Source of the DNA: Oscillospiraceae bacterium | GTDB taxonomy: Bacteria > Bacillota > Clostridia > Oscillospirales > Oscillospiraceae | NCBI GenBank assembly: GCA_017415775.1 | Contig: JAFQFC010000056.1 | Coordinates: 1 to 60,203, forward strand | DNA length: 60,203 bases | Direction: 5' to 3' | Shown: positions 24,503 to 32,768 of the stretch, in pieces | How the letters are laid out: each line of letters opens with the position of its first letter | Position numbering within the stretch: the stretch's first letter is position 1 | Made by a program: the position numbers and the translations under genes | Notes under the pieces: generated by a model | Database searches by the model: none | Told to the model about the DNA's origin: nothing | What the model saw: the letters and a program-made list of their open reading frames with translations, nothing else

Positions 24503-25231
24503 ATGGATACCATTAAAATCAACAAAGGCGCTGTGAAAATGGTGGCCCACCGTGGCGCCAGCGGCCTGGAACGTGAAAATACCGTGCCTGCTTTTCTGGC
24601 GGCCGGCAACCGCAGCTATTTCGGCATTGAGACGGATATCCACCGTACCGCTGACGGCAAATATGTGGTGATCCACGACGAGACCACCTCCCGTGTGACC
24701 CGTGGTGCCGCCAATATCAACGTGGAAGAAAATCCCTACGACGCCGTGAAGGATCTGGTACTGCCGGATAAGGACGGCACCACCGTGCGGCAGGATATCC
24801 GCATTCCTCTGCTGGCAGAATACATTCATATCTGCAAGAAGTACGATAAAGTCTGCGTTCTGGAACTGAAAAACGCCTTCAATAAGGAGGAGATCCGTGA
24901 GATCGTGGCTATCATCCGGGAGTATGACTATCTGGATCGGGTGATCTTTATCTCCTTTGTGCTGACCAACTGCCTGACCCTGCGTGAACTGCTGCCCCAG
25001 CAGCCGGTGCAGTGGCTGACGTCCAAGGAGCTGACCCGGGAGCTGATGCAGACGCTGGTGGAGCAGCGGCTTGGCCTGGACAGCTACTACAAGGTGCTGA
25101 CGCAGGAAGTGATCGACGGCCTTCACGCCGAGGGACTGGAAGTCAACTGCTGGACGGTGGACGATCCTGTATGGGCCGAAAAACTGGTGGCCATGGGTGT
25201 GGACTATATCACCTCCAATATTCTGGAATAA
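24503..25231 (+). CDS. Glycerophosphodiester phosphodiesterase
   Basis: 242 residues, cytoplasmic. GDPD barrel motifs VAHRGASGLERENT, the metal-binding GIETDIHRTADGKYVVIHDETTSR, VCVLELKN and the C-terminal VNCWTVDDPVWAEKLVAMGVDYITSN are all present, so catalytic His pair and metal ligands are intact. It releases glycerol 3-phosphate from deacylated phospholipids. It follows dnaI by 13 bases and ends at a bidirectional terminator. Confidence 0.94.
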   Translation: MDTIKINKGAVKMVAHRGASGLERENTVPAFLAAGNRSYFGIETDIHRTADGKYVVIHDETTSRVTRGAANINVEENPYDAVKDLVLPDKDGTTVRQDIRIPLLAEYIHICKKYDKVCVLELKNAFNKEEIREIVAIIREYDYLDRVIFISFVLTNCLTLRELLPQQPVQWLTSKELTRELMQTLVEQRLGLDSYYKVLTQEVIDGLHAEGLEVNCWTVDDPVWAEKLVAMGVDYITSNILE

Positions 25232-25232
25232 G

Positions 25233-25264
25233 AAAAAGACGGAGCTTCGCTCCGTCTTTTTTAT
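25233..25264. terminator. Bidirectional intrinsic terminator
   Basis: AAAAAGACGGAGC-TTC-GCTCCGTCTTTTTT between the convergent phosphodiesterase and VanZ genes; the minus-strand VanZ stop lies in its T-run. Confidence 0.92.
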
Positions 25265-25854
25265 CGTTTGCCTTTCCCAAGAACCAGCCGGACCATGGCC
25301 CACCCCGCCAGTATGCCCAGGGTATTGAGCAGCAGATCGTCCGTGTCGAAGCTGCGGCCTACCACGGGCTGCCAAAGCTCCACGGCCAGCGGGAGCAGCA
25401 GGATCGCAGCGGCCATCTTCCCGCCCTGCAGTCGGGGAAAGATCAGGGGAAGAAAGACGCCCATGGGTACGAACATGAGGAGATTCCCCGCCAGCATGGT
25501 GAGGATCCAGCGCCCCGGCGCCCCCGTAAGCTCGCCGGTGAGGTACCGCACAAAGGTGGGGAGGAAGTTGAACCCCCCGGAAAACAGCGCCGGCAGATCC
25601 CAGACAGGGACGCCGGTGCAGATGTGATACCAGAAGCTTCTCCAGAAATTGGCCGGTACCAGCACCAGATTGGCAAGCCCTGTCACATAGCAGACGAACA
25701 GAAAGAGCAGCAGCTCCCGGTTCCGGGATACGGAACGGCGCTGCTTTTTCTGACGGTGCAGCCGGACGGCGAAAAAAACAAGGCCCACCAATAAAGAAAC
25801 AGGCAGCACCTGCAGAAACAGGCCTACCACGGAATCGGACAACAGAAGATGCAA
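25261..25854 (-). CDS. VanZ-family membrane protein
   Basis: About 197 residues with five membrane helices. The VanZ core is visible in VPMGVFLPLIF, VELWQPVVGRSFDTDDLLLNTLGILAG, where the conserved R-x-x-D-x-D-D-x-x-x-N-x-x-G pattern is intact. VanZ proteins contribute low-level teicoplanin resistance in some bacteria, but most chromosomal members have no defined role. The frame has an ATG at 25914, but a TGCTATAAT promoter box lies between, at 25885-25890, so I prefer the TTG at 25854 after GGGGTG. Start is therefore uncertain. Confidence 0.8.
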   Translation of the reverse strand: MHLLLSDSVVGLFLQVLPVSLLVGLVFFAVRLHRQKKQRRSVSRNRELLLFLFVCYVTGLANLVLVPANFWRSFWYHICTGVPVWDLPALFSGGFNFLPTFVRYLTGELTGAPGRWILTMLAGNLLMFVPMGVFLPLIFPRLQGGKMAAAILLLPLAVELWQPVVGRSFDTDDLLLNTLGILAGWAMVRLVLGKGKR

Positions 25855-25884
25855 GCAAACACCCCATTTTTCTAAGCTGCTGTT

Positions 25885-25913
25885 ATTATAGCAGTCTTTG
25901 GCAGGCGAGGCCA
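25885..25913 (-). promoter_or_regulatory. Promoter of the VanZ gene
   Basis: TTGGCC, 18-base spacer, TATAAT with an extended TGC on the minus strand, 31 bases upstream of the proposed TTG start. Confidence 0.65.
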
Positions 25914-25931
25914 ATTAAGATTTGTTTAAGT

Positions 25932-25956
25932 AAAAAGCTGCCCGTCGGGCAGCTTT
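25932..25956 (-). terminator. Intrinsic terminator after the XRE gene
   Basis: AAAGCTGCCCG-AC-GGGCAGCTTTTT on the minus strand, starting directly at the stop codon of the XRE regulator. Confidence 0.85.
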
Positions 25957-26202
25957 TCATTCTTGTGGACGAAGTAACTCGTCATAGGTGGTTTGCAGCG
26001 CATCCCGAATTCCCTGCAGCTGTGAAGCCCGGATATGCTGCGTGCCTCTTTCGATTTTTACCAGCGTTTCCCGGGTCATATCCACACCCAGCAGCTGCAG
26101 CTGCCGCACCAGTTCGGTCTGCCCGATATGCTTTGCTAAGCGAATGCGGCGAATATTGCCGCCGATATGGATTTGATCCTGCCGCACCTTTTGCTCCGTC
26201 AT
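25957..26202 (-). CDS. Small XRE-family transcriptional regulator
   Basis: 81 residues, almost entirely a helix-turn-helix of the Xre/Cro type: NIRRIRLAKHIGQTELVRQLQLLG and TRETLVKIERGTQHIRASQLQGIRDAL, ending in the usual TYDELL. No extra effector domain. Start 26202 is chosen from CGGGAGGGTCGGCG; an ATG at 26238 is possible but lies beyond operator O1. It is divergent from a 50-residue gene, and each of the two promoters has a GGACC-N6-GGTCC palindrome just after its -10 box, so autoregulation plus repression of the neighbour is likely. Related to small Clostridia XRE proteins of unknown targets. Confidence 0.85.
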   Translation of the reverse strand: MTEQKVRQDQIHIGGNIRRIRLAKHIGQTELVRQLQLLGVDMTRETLVKIERGTQHIRASQLQGIRDALQTTYDELLRPQE

Positions 26203-26220
26203 CGCCGACCCTCCCGAAAA

Positions 26221-26236
26221 GGACCTGAATTGGTCC
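26221..26236. promoter_or_regulatory. Operator O1 (GGACC-N6-GGTCC)
   Basis: GGACCTGAATTGGTCC, palindrome placed one base after a minus-strand TATAAA box (26238-26243), upstream of the XRE gene. Same half sites and spacing as O2. Confidence 0.75.
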
Positions 26237-26245
26237 ATTTATAGT

Positions 26246-26274
26246 TTGATTGTAGAGGGTTCTTTTGATACAAT
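26246..26274 (+). promoter_or_regulatory. Promoter of the 50-residue gene (and possibly noc)
   Basis: TTGATT, 17-base spacer, TACAAT on the plus strand. Operator O2 starts one base after the -10 box. Confidence 0.8.
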
Positions 26275-26275
26275 G

Positions 26276-26291
26276 GGACCGAAACTGGTCC
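26276..26291. promoter_or_regulatory. Operator O2 (GGACC-N6-GGTCC)
   Basis: GGACCGAAACTGGTCC at the expected transcription start of the plus-strand promoter; 55 bases centre to centre from O1. Confidence 0.75.
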
Positions 26292-26307
26292 ACAAAGGAG
26301 GGGCGAC

Positions 26308-26460
26308 ATGAAAGATGTTAAACTGAAGGTAGAAGAAGAGTTGTATGAATTTTATCGTCAGCTTGGGTTGCTGATGCAGTCTTCGCCGGAAGAAATGATG
26401 GAAATGATGCTGCGTGTCTGCGAATCACGATTAAAAAAGAAGTGGGAAGAAAGAAGCTGA
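26308..26460 (+). CDS. 50-residue ribbon-helix-helix-like protein
   Basis: A short open frame starting MKDVKLKVEEELYEFYRQLG and ending KKKWEERS. It has a strong site (AAAGGAGGGGCGAC) and its own promoter, so it is very probably translated. The predicted order is a beta strand (VKLKV), helix (ELYEFYRQLGLLMQ), turn (SSP) and helix (EEMMEMMLRVCESRLKKKW), which fits the ribbon-helix-helix fold of MetJ/Arc-type DNA-binding proteins and some antitoxins; this fold call is inference. Divergent from an XRE regulator and 84 bases upstream of noc with no terminator between. No toxin partner is recognisable. Confidence 0.7.
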   Translation: MKDVKLKVEEELYEFYRQLGLLMQSSPEEMMEMMLRVCESRLKKKWEERS

Positions 26461-26544
26461 CAATAAATCTTGATTTCCCGACAGCTTCCAACGGCTTCCG
26501 CCCCGGCGGGTGGAGTAAAATGGAGGAAAAAGGAGGGAAGTGGC

Positions 26545-27378
26545 ATGAATGTCAAGCAAAGGGGAGAATTTTTGTCCCGCCGGGTCCGCTGGCTGGGCGT
26601 AGAGGAGATCCGGCCCAATCCTCATCAGCCCCGCCGTACCTTCGAGGAACAGGGATTGGCAGAACTGGCAGACAGCATCCGCAGCTACGGCATCCTGCAG
26701 CCGCTGACGGTGCGGCGCACGGAGACCGGCTACGAGCTGATAGCGGGGGAGCGACGGCTGCGGGCGGCAAAATTGGCAGGGGAGCGGCAGGTCCCCTGTT
26801 TGGTGGCCCGGGTAGGAGAGGAGGACTCCGCCCTGCTGGCGCTGATGGAAAACCTGCAGCGCCGGGATCTGGACTGCTGGGAGGAGGCGGAGGCCATCGC
26901 CCGGTTGATCACTACCTACAACCTGACGCAGGAGCAGGCGGCGGAGAAAATCGGCAAATCCCAGTCGGCGGTGGCCAATAAGCTGCGCCTGCTGCGCCTG
27001 AGCCGTGCGGTGCGGGACTCGCTGCGGCAAAAGGGACTTTCCGAGCGTCATGCCCGGGCGCTGCTGCGGCTCAGCGACGAGCATCAGCAGCTGTGCGCCT
27101 TGGAGGAGATCGCCCGCCGGGGCTATAATGTAGCCCGGACTGAGGAATATGTGGAGCAGCTGCTGCAGCAAAACCGGCAGACGCCGCCGCAAGGGCGGGC
27201 AACCTACATTATTAAGGATGTGCGCCTCTTCCTCAACAGCGTGGAGCGTGGGCTGGGCATCATGCGCCGGGCGGGAGTGGATGCCCAAATCGGACGCAGC
27301 GACACGGACGAAGAGATCCGCCTTACGATCCGCATCCCGAAAAAGCGACATAAATCGCCGGTTGTAACGAATTTGTAA
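26545..27378 (+). CDS. noc: Nucleoid occlusion protein Noc (ParB family)
   Basis: 277 residues, second ParB-family protein in the window. EEIRPNPHQPRRTFEEQGLAELADSI and LIAGERRLRAAKLAG form the CTP-binding domain, ENLQRRDLDCWEEAEAI follows, and the helix-turn-helix is TQEQAAEKIGKSQSAVANKLRLLRLS. The DCWEEAEAI wording and SRAVRDSLRQKGLSERHARALL fit Noc, which coats DNA away from the terminus and blocks septum formation over the nucleoid. It lacks the Lys-rich end of ParB. The N-terminal MNVKQRGEFL may be the membrane-binding amphipathic helix. Start 26545 follows AAAAGGAGGGAAGTGGC. Noc assignment rather than a second ParB is probable, not certain. Confidence 0.85.
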   Translation: MNVKQRGEFLSRRVRWLGVEEIRPNPHQPRRTFEEQGLAELADSIRSYGILQPLTVRRTETGYELIAGERRLRAAKLAGERQVPCLVARVGEEDSALLALMENLQRRDLDCWEEAEAIARLITTYNLTQEQAAEKIGKSQSAVANKLRLLRLSRAVRDSLRQKGLSERHARALLRLSDEHQQLCALEEIARRGYNVARTEEYVEQLLQQNRQTPPQGRATYIIKDVRLFLNSVERGLGIMRRAGVDAQIGRSDTDEEIRLTIRIPKKRHKSPVVTNL

Positions 27379-27460
27379 TGTATTTTCGGCCCCGAACCGT
27401 TATACTAATTCTATATGTGGTTGTTCGCCGCAAAACCAGTAAGCAAAAGGAGGGGCCGAG

Positions 27461-29290
27461 ATGGAAGAGATTCGCAAGGAGGCCTTGGAGAACGAGGCTG
27501 CGGAGCCTGCTGTCGTGGAAGAAACGGCAGAAAAGCCGGCGGGAAGCCGTCTGGAGAAACCCAAAAAGAAGAGGAAAGCTGTCTGGATCACGTTGGGCGT
27601 GATCGCAGCGGTTTTGGTTGGCGGCTGTGCGGCGGTCATCGCCGTGGCGGCCACGTCCGATACGATTTTCAACGACACCAGCGTGCTGGGCGTGGATGTG
27701 GGCGGCCTGACCAAAGAGCAAGCGCAGGGCCGCTGGGAAGCACGGCTGCGCACCGTGGTGGATGGGACCAAGATCCCCCTGATGATGGACGGGGAAGAAC
27801 TGGGTCAGGTCTCGCTGCGGGAATTGGGCGTGACGGCTGCGGCGGAAGACGTGGCAGAGGCCGCCTATCAGGCCGGTCGTGATAAGAACGTTTTCGTCAA
27901 CGCCTGGAACTGGGTCAACAGTTGGTTCACTCCCACACAGGTGCTGCCTGCGTGGACGGTGGACGAAGAGACCATGCGTGCCAAAGCCGAGCAGCTGGGC
28001 GTGGATCTGGAATTTACCGTGGTGGACGGCGCATGGCGTTTCGATGAGAGCAAGACCGATGGCTTCTATGTGACCAAGCCGGCCGATGGCAAGCAGGTAG
28101 ACCCCGTGAAGCTGCTGGCCGGACTGAAGGAAATGCTGGATGGCGAAGCGCTGGCTCCCGTGGAGTGCGAGTATCTCTCTGTGACTGCCAAGCCCATCGA
28201 TCTGGCTGCCCTGCATGAAGAGCTGAGCGGCGAGATGTCCAGTGCCATCTACGACAAGAAGAACAAGAAGCCCACCCAGTCCCGTGTGGGTGTCGCCTTT
28301 GATCTGGACAAGGCGCTGGCTGCGCTGGATGTTGCCGAACCCGGCACCGAATTCGTGGTGGAGGGCACGGTGGAATTTCCCAAGGTGACCACCGAAGAAC
28401 TGGAGAAGGTCCTGTTCCGTGACACCCTTGGCTCGGTGACCACCTATGTCAGCGGCACGTCCAACCGTATCAAGAATGTGCGCCGTGCAGCCAACTCCGT
28501 CAACGGCACGGTGGTCAACCCCGGTGAGAGCATCAGCTATATCGACATGATCGGCCCCACCACCAAGGCTCGCGGCTATCTGCCGGCACCGGCCTATATC
28601 GGCGGCAAGACGGTGGATTCCTATGGCGGCGGTGTGTGCCAGGTGTCTTCCAATCTGTACTATGCAACGCTCCTGTCCAACCTGGAGATCGTCAGACGCT
28701 ATAACCACCAGTATGCACCCAGCTATATCAAGTTTGGCTGCGATGCCACGGTGTTTGCCAAGCCGGTGGACTATGTGTTCCGCAACAATACAGATTACCC
28801 CATTAAGATCATCACCTCCTGGAGCGGCTATAACCTGACGGTGAAGATCGTGGGCACCAAGGTGGATGACACTTATGTGAAGGTGGTCAGCAAGACGTTG
28901 GCAACCTATCCCTACAAGACCGTTTATAAGGAAACGGATGAACTGGCTCCCGGCAAGACCAAGGTGGAGCAGACGCCTTATACCGGCTATTACGTCAAGA
29001 CCTGGCGCAATGTCTACGCCGCTGACGGAACGCTGATCTCCAGCAAGCTGGAGGATATCAGTGAATACGATTCCCGTGACCAGATCATTCTGGTGGGCAA
29101 GAAGCAGGAGACCCCCACGCCGGATCCTACGCCGACGCCCGATCCTACCCCCACGCCGGATCCCACGCCGACGCCCGATCCTACGCCGACACCCGATCCT
29201 ACGCCGACGCCGGATCCTACCCCCACACCGGATCCTACGCCTACGCCTGATCCCGTCCCGGATCCCGGAACGGGCGGCGAGGGTGCATAA
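27461..29290 (+). CDS. VanW-family protein with PG-binding_4 domain and Pro/Thr/Asp tail
   Basis: 609 residues. Cytoplasmic acidic/basic N-terminus, one membrane anchor (about 40-62, VWITLGVIAAVLVGGCAAVIAVA), extracellular YoaR-like/peptidoglycan-binding_4 repeats (VLGVDVGGLTKEQAQGRW...), and a VanW domain around 350-480 with NPGESISYIDMIGP and GGGVCQVSSNLYYATLL. A G5-like segment follows, then a tail of eight TPTPDP units. Anchored outside the membrane and probably in the cell wall; no enzymatic role is known for VanW proteins. GGAGG precedes ATG 27461. A TATACT box at 27401 may be its promoter, but no good -35 is seen. Confidence 0.9.
   Translation: MEEIRKEALENEAAEPAVVEETAEKPAGSRLEKPKKKRKAVWITLGVIAAVLVGGCAAVIAVAATSDTIFNDTSVLGVDVGGLTKEQAQGRWEARLRTVVDGTKIPLMMDGEELGQVSLRELGVTAAAEDVAEAAYQAGRDKNVFVNAWNWVNSWFTPTQVLPAWTVDEETMRAKAEQLGVDLEFTVVDGAWRFDESKTDGFYVTKPADGKQVDPVKLLAGLKEMLDGEALAPVECEYLSVTAKPIDLAALHEELSGEMSSAIYDKKNKKPTQSRVGVAFDLDKALAALDVAEPGTEFVVEGTVEFPKVTTEELEKVLFRDTLGSVTTYVSGTSNRIKNVRRAANSVNGTVVNPGESISYIDMIGPTTKARGYLPAPAYIGGKTVDSYGGGVCQVSSNLYYATLLSNLEIVRRYNHQYAPSYIKFGCDATVFAKPVDYVFRNNTDYPIKIITSWSGYNLTVKIVGTKVDDTYVKVVSKTLATYPYKTVYKETDELAPGKTKVEQTPYTGYYVKTWRNVYAADGTLISSKLEDISEYDSRDQIILVGKKQETPTPDPTPTPDPTPTPDPTPTPDPTPTPDPTPTPDPTPTPDPTPTPDPVPDPGTGGEGA
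29111..29254 (+). repeat. Eight 18-base tandem repeats encoding TPTPDP
   Basis: Direct repeats with the pattern ACNCCNACNCCNGATCCN, in frame with the VanW gene. Third positions vary between copies, so selection acts on the protein. The tail is a typical cell-wall-spanning Pro-rich linker; copy number may vary between strains. Confidence 0.9.
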
Positions 29291-29297
29291 ACAGCAT

Positions 29298-29326
29298 AAA
29301 AGACCGCTGCAATTGCAGCGGTCTTT
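29298..29326 (+). terminator. Intrinsic terminator of the VanW gene
   Basis: AAAGACCGCTGC-AATT-GCAGCGGTCTTT followed by CCCTTTT. Confidence 0.85.
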
Positions 29327-29388
29327 CCCTTTTGGGTGGAAATGGAGGAAAAAGTGTGGTAAAATGCGGGAAAAGAGAGGTGTTTCCC

Positions 29389-30753
29389 ATGAGTGATACC
29401 ATTGCTGCCATTGCCACCGCCCGTGCGCCCAGTGCCATCGGCATTCTGCGTCTGACCGGCCCGGATACGGTGAAAATTCTCGATACGGTTTTCCGCCCCA
29501 GGGGCCGCCGCATGTCGTCCCGTCCGGACCGTGTGATGGTGCTGGGCGATGTGCTGGACCGGGAGGGACAGGCCATCGACAACGGTCTTGCGGTGCTGTT
29601 CCGTGGTCCGGGCAGCTATACCGGCGAGGATTGCGCCGAGATCCATTGCCACGGCTCGCCCGTGGTGCTGCAGGAAGTGCTGCTGAGCCTGTTTGCTGCC
29701 GGCGCCCGGCAAGCCAAAGGCGGCGAGTTTACCCAGCGGGCCTTTTTGAACGGGCGTATGGACCTGCTGCAGGCGGAGTCTGTGGTGGATTTGATCGACG
29801 CCGAAACAGCGGAGCAGGCCCATCATGCGGCGGCCCAGCTTTCCGGCGCTTTGAGCCGTGGCGTGCAGGAGATCTATGATGCGCTGATGGATATCACTTC
29901 CCGGTTTTACGCCGTGGTGGACTATCCCGATGAGGATATCGAGGACCTGCAGCGGGAAGATATGGTGGTGACCCTGTCTGCGGCGGAGGAAAAGCTGCGC
30001 TCGCTGCTGGCCACGTTTGACCGTGGCCGCATCCTCAAGCAGGGCCTGCCCACGGTGATTCTGGGCAAGCCCAATGCGGGAAAATCCTCCCTCCTCAATG
30101 CGCTGCTGGGCTATGACCGGGCCATCGTCACCGATGTGGCCGGCACCACCCGTGACACGGTGGAGGAAAAGGTGGCACTGGGCCATGTGCTGCTGCGGCT
30201 GTGCGATACTGCCGGTATCCGGGAAAGCAGCGATACCGTGGAGCGCATCGGTGTGGAACGCAGCCGGCAGGCGGCATCCCAGGCGGAGCTGGCACTGCTG
30301 GTGCTGGATACCTCCCGTGCGCTGGATGGAGAGGACGAGGAGGCCGTCGCCGTGGCCGCCGCCGTGCCGCAGGTGATCGCCGTGCTGAATAAGACGGACC
30401 TGCCCTGCGCCGTGGATGAGACAGCCCTGCGCATGCGCTTTGATCATGTGGTGTCCCTGTGTGCCAAAAACGGTGCGGGGATGGAGGCGTTGACCCAAAC
30501 CATTGAGAAACTGTACCCGCTGGGTGATGCGCCCCGGGGCGAGCTGCTGACCAACGCCCGGCAGGCAGATGCCGTCCGCCGAGCGCTGAGCGCCGTGTCC
30601 GCCGCCCGTGAGGCGCTGGAACTGGGCCTGACTCCCGATGCAGTGCTGACGGACGGAGAAGCGGCGCTGGAAGCGCTGGGCGAACTGAACGGAAAGAGCA
30701 TCCGGGAAGACCTGGTGGCCACCATTTTCTCCCGCTTCTGTGTGGGCAAGTAA
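29389..30753 (+). CDS. mnmE: tRNA modification GTPase MnmE
   Basis: 454 residues. N-terminal folate-binding domain (IATARAPSAIGILRLTGPD, SYTGEDCAEIHCHGS), helical domain, and an inserted G domain: G1 GKPNAGKSSLLN, G2 TTRDTVEEK, G3 DTAGIRES, G4 NKTD. The C-terminus FCVGK carries the CxGK cysteine needed for modification of wobble U34 with MnmG. mnmG is not in the window, which is unusual since it often follows directly. Start 29389 after AAGAGAGGTGTTTCCC; an upstream ATG at 29332 is inside the previous terminator region. Confidence 0.96.
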   Translation: MSDTIAAIATARAPSAIGILRLTGPDTVKILDTVFRPRGRRMSSRPDRVMVLGDVLDREGQAIDNGLAVLFRGPGSYTGEDCAEIHCHGSPVVLQEVLLSLFAAGARQAKGGEFTQRAFLNGRMDLLQAESVVDLIDAETAEQAHHAAAQLSGALSRGVQEIYDALMDITSRFYAVVDYPDEDIEDLQREDMVVTLSAAEEKLRSLLATFDRGRILKQGLPTVILGKPNAGKSSLLNALLGYDRAIVTDVAGTTRDTVEEKVALGHVLLRLCDTAGIRESSDTVERIGVERSRQAASQAELALLVLDTSRALDGEDEEAVAVAAAVPQVIAVLNKTDLPCAVDETALRMRFDHVVSLCAKNGAGMEALTQTIEKLYPLGDAPRGELLTNARQADAVRRALSAVSAAREALELGLTPDAVLTDGEAALEALGELNGKSIREDLVATIFSRFCVGK

Positions 30754-30792
30754 GATGTCTTGGAAGTTTCTTTTAAATTTTTCAACACTCTC

Positions 30793-30821
30793 TTTATTTT
30801 TTGTTGAGAAAGTGGTATGAT
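30793..30821 (+). promoter_or_regulatory. Possible promoter of degV
   Basis: TTTATT, 17-base spacer, TATGAT with extended TGG; 32 bases before the degV start, in an AT-rich gap after mnmE. Confidence 0.45.
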
Positions 30822-30852
30822 AACTTCGACTATTCTTGAAGGAGCAATATTT

Positions 30853-31728
30853 ATGCGCGAATATATCATCATGACCGACAGCTGCGCCGACCTGACGGCT
30901 GCCGAAGTGCAGGCAATGGACTTGACCGTAGTGCCTCTGCACTATGAGTTGGATGGCGTCACCTATGTGAATTACCCCGACCATTCAGAACTGGACAGTG
31001 CGGAATTTTTCGCCCGGGTCAGTGCTGGTGCAGCCTGCAAAACCTCTGCTGTCAGCGTAGGCGATTTTGTCGATACCATGCGGCCCATTTTGGCGGCGGG
31101 GAAGGATATCCTCTACATCGCCTTTTCCAGCGGCCTGTCCACTACATATCAGTCCGGTGTCATTGCTGCTGAAGATCTGCGTGCAGAGTTCCCTGAGGCC
31201 ACCATCGAGGTGATCGATTCCCTCTCTGCATCCCGTGGTCAGGGCCGCTTGGTGATGGAAGCTGTGGCGGAAAAAGCCAAGGGCAAGAGCCTTTCCGAGG
31301 TGGCGCAGTATGTTCGTGACTCCATCCAGAACAACTGCCATTGGTTTACTGTGGCCGACTTGAACCAGCTCAAGCGCGGCGGCCGCATCAGTGCTGCTAC
31401 CGCTCTGGTGGGTACCATGATGAATATCAAGCCCGTCCTGCGTGTCAGCGACGAAGGCAAGCTGGAGAGCGTCAGCAAGGCCCGGGGCATGAAAGCTGCC
31501 CTGACAGAGATGGTCAACCGGATGGAGGAGACCGGCGTGGCGCCGTTGGCCGACCAGACGGTGCTGATCTGCCATGCCAACTGCCCGGAGAGTGTGGAGT
31601 TTATCAGCAAGCTGCTGCGTGAGCGCTTCGGCGTCACCGATATTCGGGCAGAGTTCATCGGCCCCGTCATCGGCGCCCATACCGGCATGGGTACGCTGGG
31701 CCTGTTCTTCCGTGGCGAACACAGATAA
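30853..31728 (+). CDS. DegV-family fatty-acid-binding protein
   Basis: 291 residues. MTDSCADLTAAEVQAMDLTVVPLHYELDG opens the first EDD lobe; SGLSTTYQSGVIAAEDL and the second lobe with LKRGGRISAATALVGTMMNIKPVL are typical. DegV proteins bind an acyl chain between two lobes; in Firmicutes, FakB members hand fatty acids to the kinase FakA. No fakA is nearby, so the call is limited to the family. Start 30853 follows GAAGGAGCAATATTT. Confidence 0.93.
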   Translation: MREYIIMTDSCADLTAAEVQAMDLTVVPLHYELDGVTYVNYPDHSELDSAEFFARVSAGAACKTSAVSVGDFVDTMRPILAAGKDILYIAFSSGLSTTYQSGVIAAEDLRAEFPEATIEVIDSLSASRGQGRLVMEAVAEKAKGKSLSEVAQYVRDSIQNNCHWFTVADLNQLKRGGRISAATALVGTMMNIKPVLRVSDEGKLESVSKARGMKAALTEMVNRMEETGVAPLADQTVLICHANCPESVEFISKLLRERFGVTDIRAEFIGPVIGAHTGMGTLGLFFRGEHR

Positions 31729-31749
31729 CATGACAAGGAGGTCACCGTT

Positions 31750-32703
31750 ATGCAGTGGCTGGAATTGAAAATTGATACCACCCCCGTGGGCTTGACTCCC
31801 GTCAGCGATCTGGTGGAAGGCCTGGGCGTCACCGGCCTCATCATCGAGGACGAGGGAGACTTCCACGACTTTCTGGAGCATAACCACCAGTACTGGGACT
31901 ATGTGGACGAGGATCTGATGGAGGCCAAGCGGGGCATCTGCCGCATCACCTTCTATGTGGAAGCCAACGACGAGGGTATGGACACGGTGGCGAAAGTCCG
32001 CCTGGCGCTGGCGGAGCTGAAAAAGCAGCGCAGCGACTGCGGCAGTCTCCTGATGACCATGGCGCAGGTGGACGACGCTGACTGGGAGAATAACTGGAAG
32101 CAGTTCTATAAACCCATGGAGATCGGCGAGCGGCTCATCGTGGTGCCGGAATGGGAGAGTGCCAACACCGAGGGCCGCATTGCCCTGATCCTCAATCCCG
32201 GCCTCACTTTCGGTACCGGCAGCCATGCCACCACCCGCCTGTGCCTCACGGCGCTGGAAAAGCACGTGACCGCCGGCCAGCGTGTGCTGGATCTGGGCTG
32301 CGGCAGCGGTATCCTCTCTATCGCCGCATTGCTGCTGGGTGCCGACCACGCCTTCGCCTGCGATATCGACGAAAAGTGCGTGGACGTGGCCTATGAAAAC
32401 GCCGCCCTCAACGGCATCGGCAAGGATAAGTATACCGTCCGCTGGGGCGATGTGCTGTCGGACAAGCAGCTACGCAAGGAGATGGACGATCAGTACGACA
32501 TCATCGTGGCCAACATCGTCTCGGATGTCATCACCGGCCTTGCCCCGCAGGTGCGGCCCTTCCTGAAGGAGGGCGGCTATTTCCTTACCTCCGGCATCAT
32601 CGATACCCGTGCCGAGGAAGTGGCGCAGAAGCTGCGTGACGCCGGCTGGGAGATCGTGGAGGAGCGGTCCAGCGAGGGCTGGTTCTCCTATCTCTGCAAG
32701 TGA
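31750..32703 (+). CDS. prmA: Ribosomal protein L11 methyltransferase
   Basis: 317 residues. A small N-terminal substrate-recognition domain (WLELKIDTTPVGLTPVSDLV) and a class I methyltransferase with VLDLGCGSGILSIAALLLGA. NPGLTFGTGSHATTRLCL and IIVANIVSDVITGL are PrmA signatures (NPxxAFGTGxHxTT and NIxxxV). It trimethylates Lys and the N-terminus of L11. AAGGAGGTCACCGTT precedes the ATG. In many Firmicutes prmA is followed by an rsmE gene; here pnp converges on it instead. Confidence 0.95.
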   Translation: MQWLELKIDTTPVGLTPVSDLVEGLGVTGLIIEDEGDFHDFLEHNHQYWDYVDEDLMEAKRGICRITFYVEANDEGMDTVAKVRLALAELKKQRSDCGSLLMTMAQVDDADWENNWKQFYKPMEIGERLIVVPEWESANTEGRIALILNPGLTFGTGSHATTRLCLTALEKHVTAGQRVLDLGCGSGILSIAALLLGADHAFACDIDEKCVDVAYENAALNGIGKDKYTVRWGDVLSDKQLRKEMDDQYDIIVANIVSDVITGLAPQVRPFLKEGGYFLTSGIIDTRAEEVAQKLRDAGWEIVEERSSEGWFSYLCK

Positions 32704-32714
32704 ATTTGAACAAT

Positions 32715-32749
32715 AAAAATCCCCGAAACCAGACGGTTTCGGGGATTTT
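32715..32749. terminator. Bidirectional intrinsic terminator
   Basis: AAAAATCCCCGAAACC-AGAC-GGTTTCGGGGATTTT between convergent prmA and pnp. Confidence 0.92.
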
Positions 32750-32768
32750 GTTATGCTTTTGAGATAAA

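Noticed and set aside
26461-26480. ATTTCCCG half of a Noc-binding site just before noc
   Set aside because: Only one half of the palindrome is present (TTGATTTCCCGACAGC).
29111-29254. CRISPR-like direct repeats
   Set aside because: Contiguous 18-base coding repeats without spacers, in frame in the VanW gene.
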